Positions 13,843-21,438 of a stretch of DNA of 21,501 nucleotides are shown here, piece after piece. The first letter of the stretch is position 1. Every line of letters begins with the position of its first letter. Origin of the DNA: JAHECW01 sp964641415 (GTDB lineage Bacteria; Acidobacteriota; Thermoanaerobaculia; Thermoanaerobaculales; Sulfomarinibacteraceae); the NCBI GenBank assembly GCA_964641415.1, contig CAZXMW010000056.1, positions 1 through 21,501 on the forward strand. The letters run 5' to 3'. A program made the position numbers and the translations under genes. The notes under the pieces were generated by a model. It saw only the letters and a list, made by a program, of their open reading frames with translations, was not told the DNA's origin and made no database searches.

Positions 13843-15552
13843 TCACGGACACGAGCCCTGGAACGACACGGCGTCCGCCGGGAAGCAGACCGAGCTGCCG
13901 CCGGTCGGGTTCTCGTACCGGTGGGTCGTGCTGGTCCAGGTGTCGGTGACGTCGATGTAGAACTTCCGGGTCGAGGCGCAGGCGACCTCGACGATGTAGG
14001 CATTTCGCGGGCTCGAGCAGCCGTTCCGAATCGACACGAAGCCCTCCTGAACCGGTGGCAAGGCGATGTTGAAGTAGAACGCCGCCGCGGTCTCGGACGG
14101 CACGCCGTTGGGGCACAAGTTCTGCAGGAAGAAGTCCGTCGGCACGCCGCCCAGGAACGCGCCGCCCGTGATCGTGAAACGTCCGTTCTGAAGGGAGAGC
14201 TGACTGACCCCGGACTGGCATGTGGAGCCGCCGCCGGAGGTCACGGTCAGGGGCGCGGTGGTGACGTTGTTGCTCTCGTTGCTTTCACCGATGGCACCGC
14301 CGGAGTCGATGATGATGCCGAGATAGTACGAACCGTCGGAGGTGCCGGCGGGTATGGTCAGCTGGCGACCCGGCGAGGACTCGCCGAAGCTGTCACCCGG
14401 GTTCGAGGCCGAGCTCTCGGTCATCTGGCCCAGGAAGACGTCGCCGGTGGTGATGTTGGCGTCGTTGGAGAGGTAGAAGCCGACGTTGAACGGGCCTGCC
14501 ACAGAGCCGGTGCCGGCGACGTGTCCGGCCCAGTCGACCTCGACGGTGTCGCCGGCCTGCACCGTTGCGGGGTCGACCGACGCGCTGTCGGCGACGAGAT
14601 CGACGGTCGTGCCGCCGGCGTAGTCGATCCGAACCGACCAGTAGTCGAGATACCCCGTGTCCGCGGCGTAGCAGTCGCGCGCGGCGAGCACCCACGTCGC
14701 GTTGACCTCCTGTCCGACTCCCGGCAGGGGTTGGCCATAAAGGTCGGAGGTGAAGACCTGGTCGAGGTTGACGCCGGATCCGTTCTTCCAGAGGTACAGC
14801 GCCACAGAGTAAAAGCCCCTGGAGAAGACGATCTGCAGGTCGGCCATCACCGGGTGGTCGACGATGAGCCGCGCCTCCACCGCGGTCGCGATGGCGCCAG
14901 GCGGGGCCGACGAGATGTTGATGGTCGTCGTCATGGGCCAGACGGTGCTGGAGCCGCTGCAGTCGGAGGGCCCGTCGGGGATGTTGCGGTTGGTCGGGTC
15001 CTCTGCGAAAGCCTGCGCCTTGATCGAAGCTGCTCCGAGGTGGTCGATCGTCACCGTTCCACGCCCGTCGCCGAAGGATTCGTGGAGCAGCCGGAAGTTG
15101 CGCTGCGGCGACACCGAGACTCGGCCCTCGGCGGCTTCGAGCGCCACCGACGACTGGAGGATCGCCTCGCCTTCAACGCGCTCGGCATAGACCACCGCCG
15201 GTCGGGGCCCGGAATCCAGGGGCACGGTCACGACGAAGGCCGTGAGCTGCTCCTGCTTGACCGGAAACGAACCCGAGGTCCAGACGTGTCCAGTCCGGTT
15301 CGGCTCGCCCACGGACGTCGCCGGGACAACATCGGCGGCACCCTCGACCCTGATGCGGGCCTCCTCGGCGCCGCGCGTCCACTCTACGGTGCATGCGATC
15401 CGTGCCGGATCGACGGAATCGACCTCGGCCGAGATCCGGATGCCCGTGGTCGCGGCAGGATCGATCACCGCGGTCTGTTCCGTCGCTGCTGCGAACGTGG
15501 TGACGAGTGCGATCAGACTGTAAGCGATGAGGACATGGCGTGTGGTTCGCAT
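13843..15552 (-). CDS. Secreted P-domain and CARDB-domain protein
   Basis: This 569-residue protein has a signal peptide (about residues 1-23). Residues 25-200 are beta-rich and unassigned. A proprotein-convertase-type P-domain follows at about 205-312 (VDHPVMADLQIVF, then VALYLWKNGSG). Next is a CARDB-like Ig domain at about 315-436, with the hallmark IGESNESNNV near its end. The C-terminal region (447-569) has six cysteines (446, 480, 512, 525, 556, 568), which suggests disulfides. No protease catalytic residues are visible, so this is an exported binding or adhesive protein rather than a subtilase. GGGG lies upstream of the ATG. A promoter TTGTTC-17-TAGGCT sits at 15616-15588 on this strand. 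Confidence 0.85.
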   Translation of the reverse strand: MRTTRHVLIAYSLIALVTTFAAATEQTAVIDPAATTGIRISAEVDSVDPARIACTVEWTRGAEEARIRVEGAADVVPATSVGEPNRTGHVWTSGSFPVKQEQLTAFVVTVPLDSGPRPAVVYAERVEGEAILQSSVALEAAEGRVSVSPQRNFRLLHESFGDGRGTVTIDHLGAASIKAQAFAEDPTNRNIPDGPSDCSGSSTVWPMTTTINISSAPPGAIATAVEARLIVDHPVMADLQIVFSRGFYSVALYLWKNGSGVNLDQVFTSDLYGQPLPGVGQEVNATWVLAARDCYAADTGYLDYWSVRIDYAGGTTVDLVADSASVDPATVQAGDTVEVDWAGHVAGTGSVAGPFNVGFYLSNDANITTGDVFLGQMTESSASNPGDSFGESSPGRQLTIPAGTSDGSYYLGIIIDSGGAIGESNESNNVTTAPLTVTSGGGSTCQSGVSQLSLQNGRFTITGGAFLGGVPTDFFLQNLCPNGVPSETAAAFYFNIALPPVQEGFVSIRNGCSSPRNAYIVEVACASTRKFYIDVTDTWTSTTHRYENPTGGSSVCFPADAVSFQGSCP

Positions 15553-15587
15553 GATGGGCCCCTTTGTTCGTGTGTCGACTTCGTCCG

Positions 15588-15616
15588 AGCCTATCCATTC
15601 CGACCGGAAAGAACAA
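15588..15616 (-). promoter_or_regulatory. Predicted promoter of the P-domain protein gene
   Basis: On the minus strand TTGTTC (-35), a 17-base spacer and TAGGCT (-10) precede the ATG by about 35 bases, leaving a short leader with an AAAGGGG ribosome binding site. Confidence 0.4.
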
Positions 15617-15633
15617 GGCGCAGCGGCGTGCGG

Positions 15634-15662
15634 TTGACCGCGAACCCGGGACGGACTAGCGT
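15634..15662 (+). promoter_or_regulatory. Predicted leaderless promoter of the Nudix gene
   Basis: TTGACC (15634-15639), a 17-base spacer and TAGCGT (15657-15662) are followed by six bases and the ATG at 15669. There is no Shine-Dalgarno sequence. Transcription is expected to start at the first base of the start codon or beside it. Confidence 0.55.
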
Positions 15663-15668
15663 CACCCC

Positions 15669-16106
15669 ATGCCGAAACCGGCCGACGCTTCGTTGACGAT
15701 CGTGGTCGCGGCGGTGATCAGGGATGTCGCGGGGAGCATCCTGCTCACGCGGCGGCCGGCGGACCGGCACATGGGTGGGCTGTGGGAGTTTCCCGGGGGG
15801 AAACTGGAGGCCGGCGAGACGCCGACCGAGGCGCTGGTTCGCGAGCTGCACGAGGAGCTCGCCTTGGATGCGGTCGTCGGTCGTCCCGTGACCTTCGCGG
15901 AGCACATGGAGCCCGGGCTCCACGCGCTGCTCCTGTTCTTCGAAGCGTCGGTAACGGGCGGCGAACCGAGACCCATGGAGGGTCAGGAGATCGCGTGGGT
16001 CGAGCCGGAGCGGCTCGCCGAGTACCCGACGCCCCCAGCCGACGCCGAGCTGGTCGCCGGGTTGGCGGCGGGGGTTGACCGGTCACGGGTCGGCGACCTA
16101 GGTTGA
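15669..16106 (+). CDS. Nudix hydrolase, MutT-like
   Basis: This 145-residue protein carries a Nudix box at about residues 44-66 (GKLEAGETPTEALVRELHEE). The catalytic REUxEE core is intact, but the usual Gly after EE-x is Ala65 (EELAL). MWEFPGGK-like context (GGLWEFPGGK) and length match 8-oxo-dGTP diphosphatases of the MutT class, which cleanse oxidised nucleotides. Substrate is not certain from sequence. It has its own TTGACC/TAGCGT promoter and no ribosome binding site. Its stop codon overlaps the predicted -10 of the next gene. Confidence 0.9.
   Translation: MPKPADASLTIVVAAVIRDVAGSILLTRRPADRHMGGLWEFPGGKLEAGETPTEALVRELHEELALDAVVGRPVTFAEHMEPGLHALLLFFEASVTGGEPRPMEGQEIAWVEPERLAEYPTPPADAELVAGLAAGVDRSRVGDLG
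16075..16104 (+). promoter_or_regulatory. Predicted leaderless promoter of the AmmeMemoRadiSam B gene
   Basis: TTGACC (16075-16080), an 18-base spacer and TAGGTT (16099-16104) precede the ATG at 16111 by six bases. The element lies within the last codons and stop of the Nudix gene, and its hexamers closely match those of the Nudix promoter. Confidence 0.55.
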
Positions 16107-16110
16107 GGGT

Positions 16111-16926
16111 ATGGACACCACGACCCGCCCGCCTGCCGTCGCCGGCGCCTTCTACCCGGGATCGGGCGAGGCGCTCGAGCGCGCCCTCGTCGCTCTGGTC
16201 CCGGACGAGGTCGGCCATCACGATCTGCTCGCCTGCATCGCCCCACACGCCGGCTACATGTACTCCGGCAGCGTCGCGGGGCAGCTGTACGGGCATTTGA
16301 ACGTTCCGCGACGGGTCATCGTGCTCGGTCCCAACCACAGCGGCGATGGCGATCCGGTGGCGGTGACGCCGCACTCGAGCTGGAGCACCCCGACCGGGCC
16401 TCAACCAGTGGACTCGGATCTCGCCGAGCGGTTGCTCGGGGCCTATCCGGGCGCCCGCTCGGACGATCGCGCGCACGTTCGAGAGCACTCCATCGAGGTC
16501 CAGCTGCCGTTTCTCCGCCGCCGTCGCCCCGACGTGACGGTGCTGCCGATCTGCCTCGCCCATCTCGCCCTCGACGATTGCCTCGAGCTCGGTCGGGCTC
16601 TGGCCGCTGTCATCGCCGAGCTCGACGAACCCATCGGCATCGTCGCCTCGTCGGACATGTCCCACCACCAGAGCGACGAAACCGCTCGCCGCCTCGATCA
16701 CATGGCCATCGAGGCCGCTCTGGCGCGTGATCCCGAGGCGCTGTACGACACCGTCCACCGGAACCGGATCACCATGTGCGGCGTCATTCCGGCAACGGTG
16801 GCGCTGACCGCGGCCAACGCTCTCGGCGCCGTCGACGCCCACCTTGTGGCCTACGCCACATCCGGCGACGTCAACCGGAACTACAGCTCGGTGGTCGGCT
16901 ACGCCGGGGTGTGCGTGCACGGGTAG
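16111..16926 (+). CDS. amrB: AmmeMemoRadiSam system protein B (MEMO1 family)
   Basis: This 271-residue MEMO1-like protein has the conserved segments in order: PAVAGAFYPGSG near the start, IAPHAGYMYSGSVAG (about 48-62), VLGPNHSG, EHSIEVQLPF, SSDMSHH and MCGVIPAT. Metal-ligand histidines are at the APHAGY, GPNHSG and DMSHH positions. In many prokaryotes MEMO1-like proteins are encoded with an AMMECR1 protein and a radical SAM enzyme. Neither partner is in this window, so the gene is isolated here. The biochemical role of AmrB alone is not settled. The start is supported by the upstream TAGGTT spacing, since no Shine-Dalgarno sequence is seen. Confidence 0.92.
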   Translation: MDTTTRPPAVAGAFYPGSGEALERALVALVPDEVGHHDLLACIAPHAGYMYSGSVAGQLYGHLNVPRRVIVLGPNHSGDGDPVAVTPHSSWSTPTGPQPVDSDLAERLLGAYPGARSDDRAHVREHSIEVQLPFLRRRRPDVTVLPICLAHLALDDCLELGRALAAVIAELDEPIGIVASSDMSHHQSDETARRLDHMAIEAALARDPEALYDTVHRNRITMCGVIPATVALTAANALGAVDAHLVAYATSGDVNRNYSSVVGYAGVCVHG

Positions 16927-16989
16927 GGGCGGCAGGGGCCGCCGGGACGCGTCGGGTTTCTCCGACATGAGGTCCCTGCCGCCGCCCCT
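16925..16989. terminator. Structured inverted repeat after the AmrB gene
   Basis: AGGGGCGGCAGGG (16925-16937) pairs with CCCTGCCGCCGCCCCT (16974-16989) with a three-base bulge. Inside, GTCGG (16951-16955) pairs with CCGAC (16962-16966). This bipartite hairpin follows the stop and could end transcription. There is no T-run, so a Rho-dependent or other role is possible. Confidence 0.4.
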
Positions 16990-17000
16990 GCCTCTGATCG

Positions 17001-17027
17001 TTGTCTCCGCGTGGATTCATGGATAAT
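17001..17027 (+). promoter_or_regulatory. Possible promoter of the apaH-sixA genes
   Basis: TTGTCT (17001-17006) and GATAAT (17022-17027) are separated by 15 bases, slightly short. A leader of about 30 bases rich in GGAGG/GGGGG runs to the ATG at 17066. Confidence 0.35.
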
Positions 17028-17065
17028 GGACATCCGTCGGGCGCGGAGGCGGGGGACGGGGTGGT

Positions 17066-17887
17066 ATGGCGACCTGGGTCATCGGCGACATCCACGGCTG
17101 TTGGCAGACTCTCGAGGAGCTGCTCGGGGCGATCGACTGGTGGCAGTCCGGAGACGAGCTCTGGCTGGTCGGTGATCTGGTCAATCGCGGGCCGGCGTCG
17201 CTCGACGTGCTGCGTTGGGCGGCCGCCAGCGGCCGGCGGCTGAGCGCCGTGCTCGGCAACCACGACCTCCACCTGCTGGCGCGAGCCTGCGGCGTGGCGA
17301 AGGCCAAGAAGAGCGACACTCTGGATGAGGTGCTCGAAGCTCCCGACCGCGACGAGCTGCTGTCCTGGCTGCGCGGGCTGCCCCTCATGCACAAGTTCGG
17401 GCCCTACGTGCTGGTTCACGCGGGTCTCGCGCCGGAGTGGAACATCGAGCTCGCCCAGGGCTATGCCGAGGCCATTCATGCCGACTGCGACGCCGGCAAT
17501 GCGACCTCGATGTTGGCGGCGATCCACGAGGGACGTTCGCAGCCGTGGCACGTCGACCTGCCCCGCGACCAGCAGATGTCCGCCGCGGCCGTGGCCATGA
17601 CAAGGATCAGGATGGTCGGTCCCGAAGACCGCGCCGTGTTCGACTACAACGGTCCGCCGGACGCCGCGCCGGAGGGGCTCCGGCCGTGGTTCGACACCGC
17701 GGCGGTGATCCGCCAGGGCTACACCGTGCTCTTCGGCCACTGGGCCATGCTCGGTTTCTACCGCGCCCGCGACGTCGTCTGTCTCGACTCGGGGTGCGTC
17801 TACGGAGGTCGCCTGACCGCGCTCCGCCTCGACGACGGAATGGTGGTTCAGCAACCGGTTGTGGACCATGTCGCGAGGGTCGAATGA
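17066..17887 (+). CDS. apaH: Symmetrical bis(5'-nucleosyl)-tetraphosphatase ApaH
   Basis: This 273-residue metallophosphoesterase has GDIHG (residues 7-11), GDLVNRGP (about 36-43), GNHD (64-67), LVHAG and GHW in order, with conserved Asp8, His10, Asp37, Asn65 and His66 positions. Length and the LPL-region match ApaH. It cleaves Ap4A to two ADP and can remove Np4 caps from RNA. The ATG is followed by an ATGA overlap with sixA, so the two are coupled. General Ser/Thr phosphatases are the alternative, but the C-terminal layout favours ApaH. Confidence 0.9.
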   Translation: MATWVIGDIHGCWQTLEELLGAIDWWQSGDELWLVGDLVNRGPASLDVLRWAAASGRRLSAVLGNHDLHLLARACGVAKAKKSDTLDEVLEAPDRDELLSWLRGLPLMHKFGPYVLVHAGLAPEWNIELAQGYAEAIHADCDAGNATSMLAAIHEGRSQPWHVDLPRDQQMSAAAVAMTRIRMVGPEDRAVFDYNGPPDAAPEGLRPWFDTAAVIRQGYTVLFGHWAMLGFYRARDVVCLDSGCVYGGRLTALRLDDGMVVQQPVVDHVARVE

Positions 17888-18387
17888 GCCCCGAGCTCAT
17901 CATCATGCGCCACGCCAAATCGGACTGGGGCGCCGACGCACCGACCGACCGCGAGCGCCCGCTGGCACAGCGCGGCGTCAAGGCCGCGAAGAGGATGGGA
18001 CGTCTGCTCGCCATGGTCGGCTCGGCGCCCGATCTGGTGCTGAGCTCGCCCGCCGTGCGCGCTCGAACGACCGTCGAGCTCGCAGCCGAAGCTGGCGGCT
18101 GGGCGGCGCCGGTCGAAATCGTCGACTCGTTCCACGGCGGCGGTTGGAACGACGTGGTCACCGGTGTGCTGGCGGCGGCCGGCGACGTCCGGAGGATTTT
18201 GGTCGCGGGCCACGAGCCGACCTGGTCCGACCTGGTGTCGGTGCTCATCGGCGGCGGCGGTGTTGCCATGCCGACCGGCGCCGCGGCGTGCGTCGCCATC
18301 AGCGGTGACGGATGGTCGCGGCTCGGTCCGGGAACCGGCGAGCTGCGGTGGTTGGTGACGCCCGGGATGCTCAAGCCGCTGCTGTAA
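17884..18387 (+). CDS. sixA: Phosphohistidine phosphatase SixA
   Basis: This 167-residue histidine-phosphatase protein has the RHAKSDW motif (Arg9, His10) typical of SixA. It also shows LSSPAVRARTT and the second catalytic histidine in VAGHEPTW. SixA removes phosphate from histidine residues of phosphotransfer proteins. The start overlaps apaH as ATGA. Only 12 bases separate its stop from the Ppx gene. I cannot tell whether it acts on the kinase pair far upstream. Confidence 0.9.
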   Translation: MSPELIIMRHAKSDWGADAPTDRERPLAQRGVKAAKRMGRLLAMVGSAPDLVLSSPAVRARTTVELAAEAGGWAAPVEIVDSFHGGGWNDVVTGVLAAAGDVRRILVAGHEPTWSDLVSVLIGGGGVAMPTGAAACVAISGDGWSRLGPGTGELRWLVTPGMLKPLL

Positions 18388-18390
18388 AAT
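18385..18390 (+). promoter_or_regulatory. Possible -10 (TAAAAT) overlapping the sixA stop
   Basis: TAAAAT at 18385-18390 includes the sixA stop and precedes the ppx ATG by nine bases. No -35 is evident. It may drive ppx separately or be coincidental. Confidence 0.3.
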
Positions 18391-18399
18391 GGCCCCGCC

Positions 18400-20028
18400 A
18401 TGGCCGAACCCAGCGAGCAGCCCATTGAAACCACGGCCCGCGGCGGCGCAGCCCCTCGGCCGACGCCGATTGGGCTCGATGTCGAGTTTCCGTTCCGGGT
18501 CGCGTGCGTCGACATGGGGTCCAACGCCATCCGGTTCCTCGCCGCCGAGTTCCGCACCGAAGCCGAGTACGAGGCCCTGTCGAGCGAACGGGCGCCGGTT
18601 CGGCTCGGCCACGGCGTCTACGTGTCTGGGCGACTCGACGCGGCGGCCATGGACGGCGCGGTCGCTGCACTCAAGCGGTTCCGCGAACAGATGGACGCTC
18701 ACGGCATCGAGCACTACCGGGCGGTCGCGACCAGCGCGGTCCGGGAGAGCTCCAACCGAGACCAGTTTTGCAGCCGCGTTCATGACGAAACCGGCCTGAG
18801 GCTCGAGGTCATCGGCGGCTCCGAAGAGGCGCGTCTGGTCCACCAGGCCGTGGCGCGACGGATTCCCCTCGGCAACCGTGCCTGGCTGCTCGTCGACCTC
18901 GGCGGCGGCAGCGTCGAGGTATCGCTGGTCGACCAGAACGGGACCTTCTGGTCGGAGTCCCATACCATGGGCTCGGTCCGGCTGCTCGAGGAGCTCACCG
19001 AGTCGGGCGCGGATCCCGGTCGGTTTCGCCGCCTGCTGTCCGAGTACATCTCGGTGCTCAAGGTGCCGGCCGTGCGCTCGGGTAGTGGCGTCGCGGGCTA
19101 CGTTGCCACCGGCGGCAACATCGAGACCCTGGCCAAGCTCGGCGGGATCGCGGACGAGATGAGCGTCAGTCACCTGCCTGTGGCCACCCTGCGCACCATC
19201 ATCGAGCGACTTGCCGGCCTTTCCTACCGCGAGCGGGTCGAGCAGCTCGGCCTTCGGGAGGACCGCGCCGACGTCATTCTGCCCGCCGCCATGGTCTACG
19301 AGCGGCTGGCCGAGGTTTCGGGCGCCGACGAGATTCTGGTTCCCCACGTCGGCATCAAGGAGGGGATACTCTACGATCTGGTCAGCCAGCTCGTTCGCCA
19401 GCGTGACCACGAGGACCGCCAGGAGCGCGAGGTCATCGCCAGCGCCCTGTCCGTCGGCCGCAAGTACCAGTTCGACGGCGACCACGCCATGCTGGTGGCC
19501 AAGCTCGCGCTGCGGCTGTTCGATCAGCTCCGGTCGCTGCACGGGCTCGGCCAGGCCGACCGGCGGATTCTGCACGCGGCGGCGCTGCTCCACGACATCG
19601 GTCAGTTCGTCAGCTTCAAGGGCCACCACAAGCACTCGCTGTACCTGATCTCGCACACCGAGCTGCCCAACTTCAGCCAGCGGGAGATGGAGCTGGTCGC
19701 CAACGTCGCCCGCTACCACCGCAAGGCGCACCCCGCCGACCACCACGTCTTCTTCACCGCCCTCGACGAGGCCGAGCAGGTCCGGGTCGTGCGGCTCGCG
19801 GCGCTGCTCCGAGTGGCCGACGCGCTCGACCGCGAGCACGCCCAACGGGTCACCGACCTCACCGCCCACGTCGCCGACGGCGAGGTCATCCTGTGGCTCG
19901 ACGGCACGGCGGGGTTGCTGCTCGAGGGCTGGACTCTCAAGAAGAAGGCCAACCTCTTCGCCAAGGTCTACGGCCGCAAGATCGCGCTGCGCTTCCTCGG
20001 TGAGGAGAATGCCGCCGGGGCTCAGTGA
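18400..20028 (+). CDS. Exopolyphosphatase / guanosine pentaphosphate phosphatase with HD domain
   Basis: This 542-residue Ppx/GppA protein has an N-terminal ASKHA phosphatase domain. The DMGSNAIRF phosphate loop lies near residue 38, VATSAVRES in the middle, and DLGGGSVEVS near 167. A C-terminal HD-type region carries AALLHDIGQF (His398, Asp399), HHKHS and ARYHRKAHP. The bipartite layout and length match long exopolyphosphatases. It hydrolyses polyphosphate and possibly pppGpp; the family cannot be split by sequence. It follows sixA by 12 bases. A 25-residue N-terminal low-complexity lead precedes the domain, so a later start is possible. Confidence 0.92.
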   Translation: MAEPSEQPIETTARGGAAPRPTPIGLDVEFPFRVACVDMGSNAIRFLAAEFRTEAEYEALSSERAPVRLGHGVYVSGRLDAAAMDGAVAALKRFREQMDAHGIEHYRAVATSAVRESSNRDQFCSRVHDETGLRLEVIGGSEEARLVHQAVARRIPLGNRAWLLVDLGGGSVEVSLVDQNGTFWSESHTMGSVRLLEELTESGADPGRFRRLLSEYISVLKVPAVRSGSGVAGYVATGGNIETLAKLGGIADEMSVSHLPVATLRTIIERLAGLSYRERVEQLGLREDRADVILPAAMVYERLAEVSGADEILVPHVGIKEGILYDLVSQLVRQRDHEDRQEREVIASALSVGRKYQFDGDHAMLVAKLALRLFDQLRSLHGLGQADRRILHAAALLHDIGQFVSFKGHHKHSLYLISHTELPNFSQREMELVANVARYHRKAHPADHHVFFTALDEAEQVRVVRLAALLRVADALDREHAQRVTDLTAHVADGEVILWLDGTAGLLLEGWTLKKKANLFAKVYGRKIALRFLGEENAAGAQ

Positions 20029-20227
20029 CCGGGCGCGAGCGCCGTCCGTGATGCGGGTCCGATCGGTTGGACGCCGCCGACCACGATGACGAGTGGGGGA
20101 GTGCCGGTGCGCGACGAGCGCACCCTGTTCGAGTTCCGTGTCTTCGAGGGTCCTCGGCCGAAGAAGCCATGAGGGATCTACTGCGGCCGACGATCCATCG
20201 GCGCCTCGCCGACCTCGTGACGAGACC
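20029..20227. other. Intergenic region between ppx and the aldo/keto reductase
   Basis: The flanking genes converge here. The frame after the ppx stop stays open for 47 codons to a TGA at 20170-20172, and it contains a 28-residue ORF from ATG 20086. With no ribosome binding site and no family resemblance, I do not call it a gene. No clear terminator is seen. Confidence 0.4.
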
Positions 20228-21286
20228 TCATGAATCGCCCTTCCAGCTGCGGAAGAAGAGCGCCTGCTTGTGGACCGGCTCGGCCCGGGCCTCGAGTTCG
20301 GCGAGCTGGCTCCCGCTCATGGGGTTGAAGGCGCGGGCGAGGGTCACGTTCTCTTCGAGCTGGGCGATGTCGTCGCAGCCCACGATCACCGTGCTCACCG
20401 GCAGCGACAGCACGTAGCGCATGGCCTCCCGCATGTCGAGGGGTCCGGGGACGGTACCGGCGTAGCGCGAGCCCGAATCCTCGGGCGCCGTCCACGACTT
20501 CAGGATGAGGCCGCGAGCCGGGATCTTCATGCCGATGATGCCCATCTCCTTCTCGACCGCCAGGGGCAGGAGCTTCGCCTTGAAGCTCAGGTGGTGGGGG
20601 TCGGCGGCGTTGAGAGCGAGCAGGATGCAGTCGAAGTCGAAGCGCTTGATGGCGGCGATCAGGACGTCGGGGTCGGCGTGGCCGGAGATCCCCAGGTGGC
20701 GGACGAGGCCCTGATCGCGGGCCTCGACGAAGGCCTCGATGGCGCCGCCCTCGGCGAAGGACGCCTCGACCTGATCCATGCGCGACAGGGCGTGCATCTG
20801 CCAGAGGTCGACGTGGTCGGTCTTGAGCAGCTCGAGGGAGCGCTCGAGAAGCCTGAGGGAGCCGTCGCGAGTCCGGTCGTGGCTCTTGGTGGCCAGGTAG
20901 ACCTCGGAGCGGCGCCGCTTCATGACCTCGCCGAAGTACTGCTCGGACCAACGGTGCTCGACGCCGCCGTAGCGGGCCGAGGTGTCGACGTAGTTGACCC
21001 CGAGATCGAGGGCACGCTCGATCAGAGGCACCGCGACGTCGAAGTTGTCGGGCTGTTCGATGGCCGACTGGCCGCCGAGCGAGAAGATCCCGACCTGGTA
21101 TCCGGTGGCGCCCAGGTTACGGGTCGGCATGGCCTTGGGGGTGACCGGGTTGTGGGGCAGCGCCGGCAGGGTCTTCGGTTCGCCGCCGAGCACGCTGTTG
21201 GCTGCGAACCCCGCGGCGGCCGCGGTGCCGAGCTTGAGCACGTCGCGGCGGTCGATGCGGGCGTCGGTTTTCTTCGTGTCGGTCAT
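20228..21286 (-). CDS. Tat-exported aldo/keto reductase
   Basis: This 352-residue protein has an N-terminal Tat-type leader (RRDVLKLGTAAAAGFAAN, twin arginines 13-14) and an aldo/keto reductase barrel from about residue 54. The catalytic tetrad is visible: Asp101 and Tyr106 (DTSARYGG), Lys134 (LATKSHDR) and His165 (LWQMHAL). It should reduce an aldehyde or ketone using NADPH bound before export, or act on an extracytoplasmic substrate. AGGAGG lies five bases before the ATG. The Tat leader is characteristic of a Planctomycetes/Acidobacteriota-type AKR group. Substrate unknown. Confidence 0.92.
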   Translation of the reverse strand: MTDTKKTDARIDRRDVLKLGTAAAAGFAANSVLGGEPKTLPALPHNPVTPKAMPTRNLGATGYQVGIFSLGGQSAIEQPDNFDVAVPLIERALDLGVNYVDTSARYGGVEHRWSEQYFGEVMKRRRSEVYLATKSHDRTRDGSLRLLERSLELLKTDHVDLWQMHALSRMDQVEASFAEGGAIEAFVEARDQGLVRHLGISGHADPDVLIAAIKRFDFDCILLALNAADPHHLSFKAKLLPLAVEKEMGIIGMKIPARGLILKSWTAPEDSGSRYAGTVPGPLDMREAMRYVLSLPVSTVIVGCDDIAQLEENVTLARAFNPMSGSQLAELEARAEPVHKQALFFRSWKGDS

Positions 21287-21302
21287 GGCGCCTCCTGCGG
21301 AC

Positions 21303-21308
21303 GATGAT
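21303..21308 (-). promoter_or_regulatory. Possible -10 (TATCAT) for the aldo/keto reductase gene
   Basis: TATCAT on the minus strand sits about 16 bases before the start codon, with AGGAGG between. No -35 is apparent. Confidence 0.3.
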
Positions 21309-21438
21309 AACGGATCCCCGACACCGGCCTTCCGGCGAGTGCGGCCCAGCGTCGCCCGGGCAGCGCGGTCGTGGGGAGAGGACCGGAGACGCGAATCTGG
21401 GCTGCCGAGGGCACCGGCCTTCTGCTCCGCCCTCGCCT

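Noticed and set aside
13678..15696. Long plus-strand open frame of 672 codons opposite the P-domain gene
   Set aside because: High-GC antisense shadow: its composition is uneven, it has no family signal, and the minus-strand protein has clear domains and a signal peptide.
17848..19869. 673-codon minus-strand frame opposite sixA and ppx
   Set aside because: It mirrors conserved Ppx and SixA motifs on the plus strand and has no recognisable content of its own.
20086..20172. 28-residue ORF after ppx, in frame with it
   Set aside because: No ribosome binding site, no family resemblance, and the open frame after the ppx stop is short enough to be chance in high-GC DNA.
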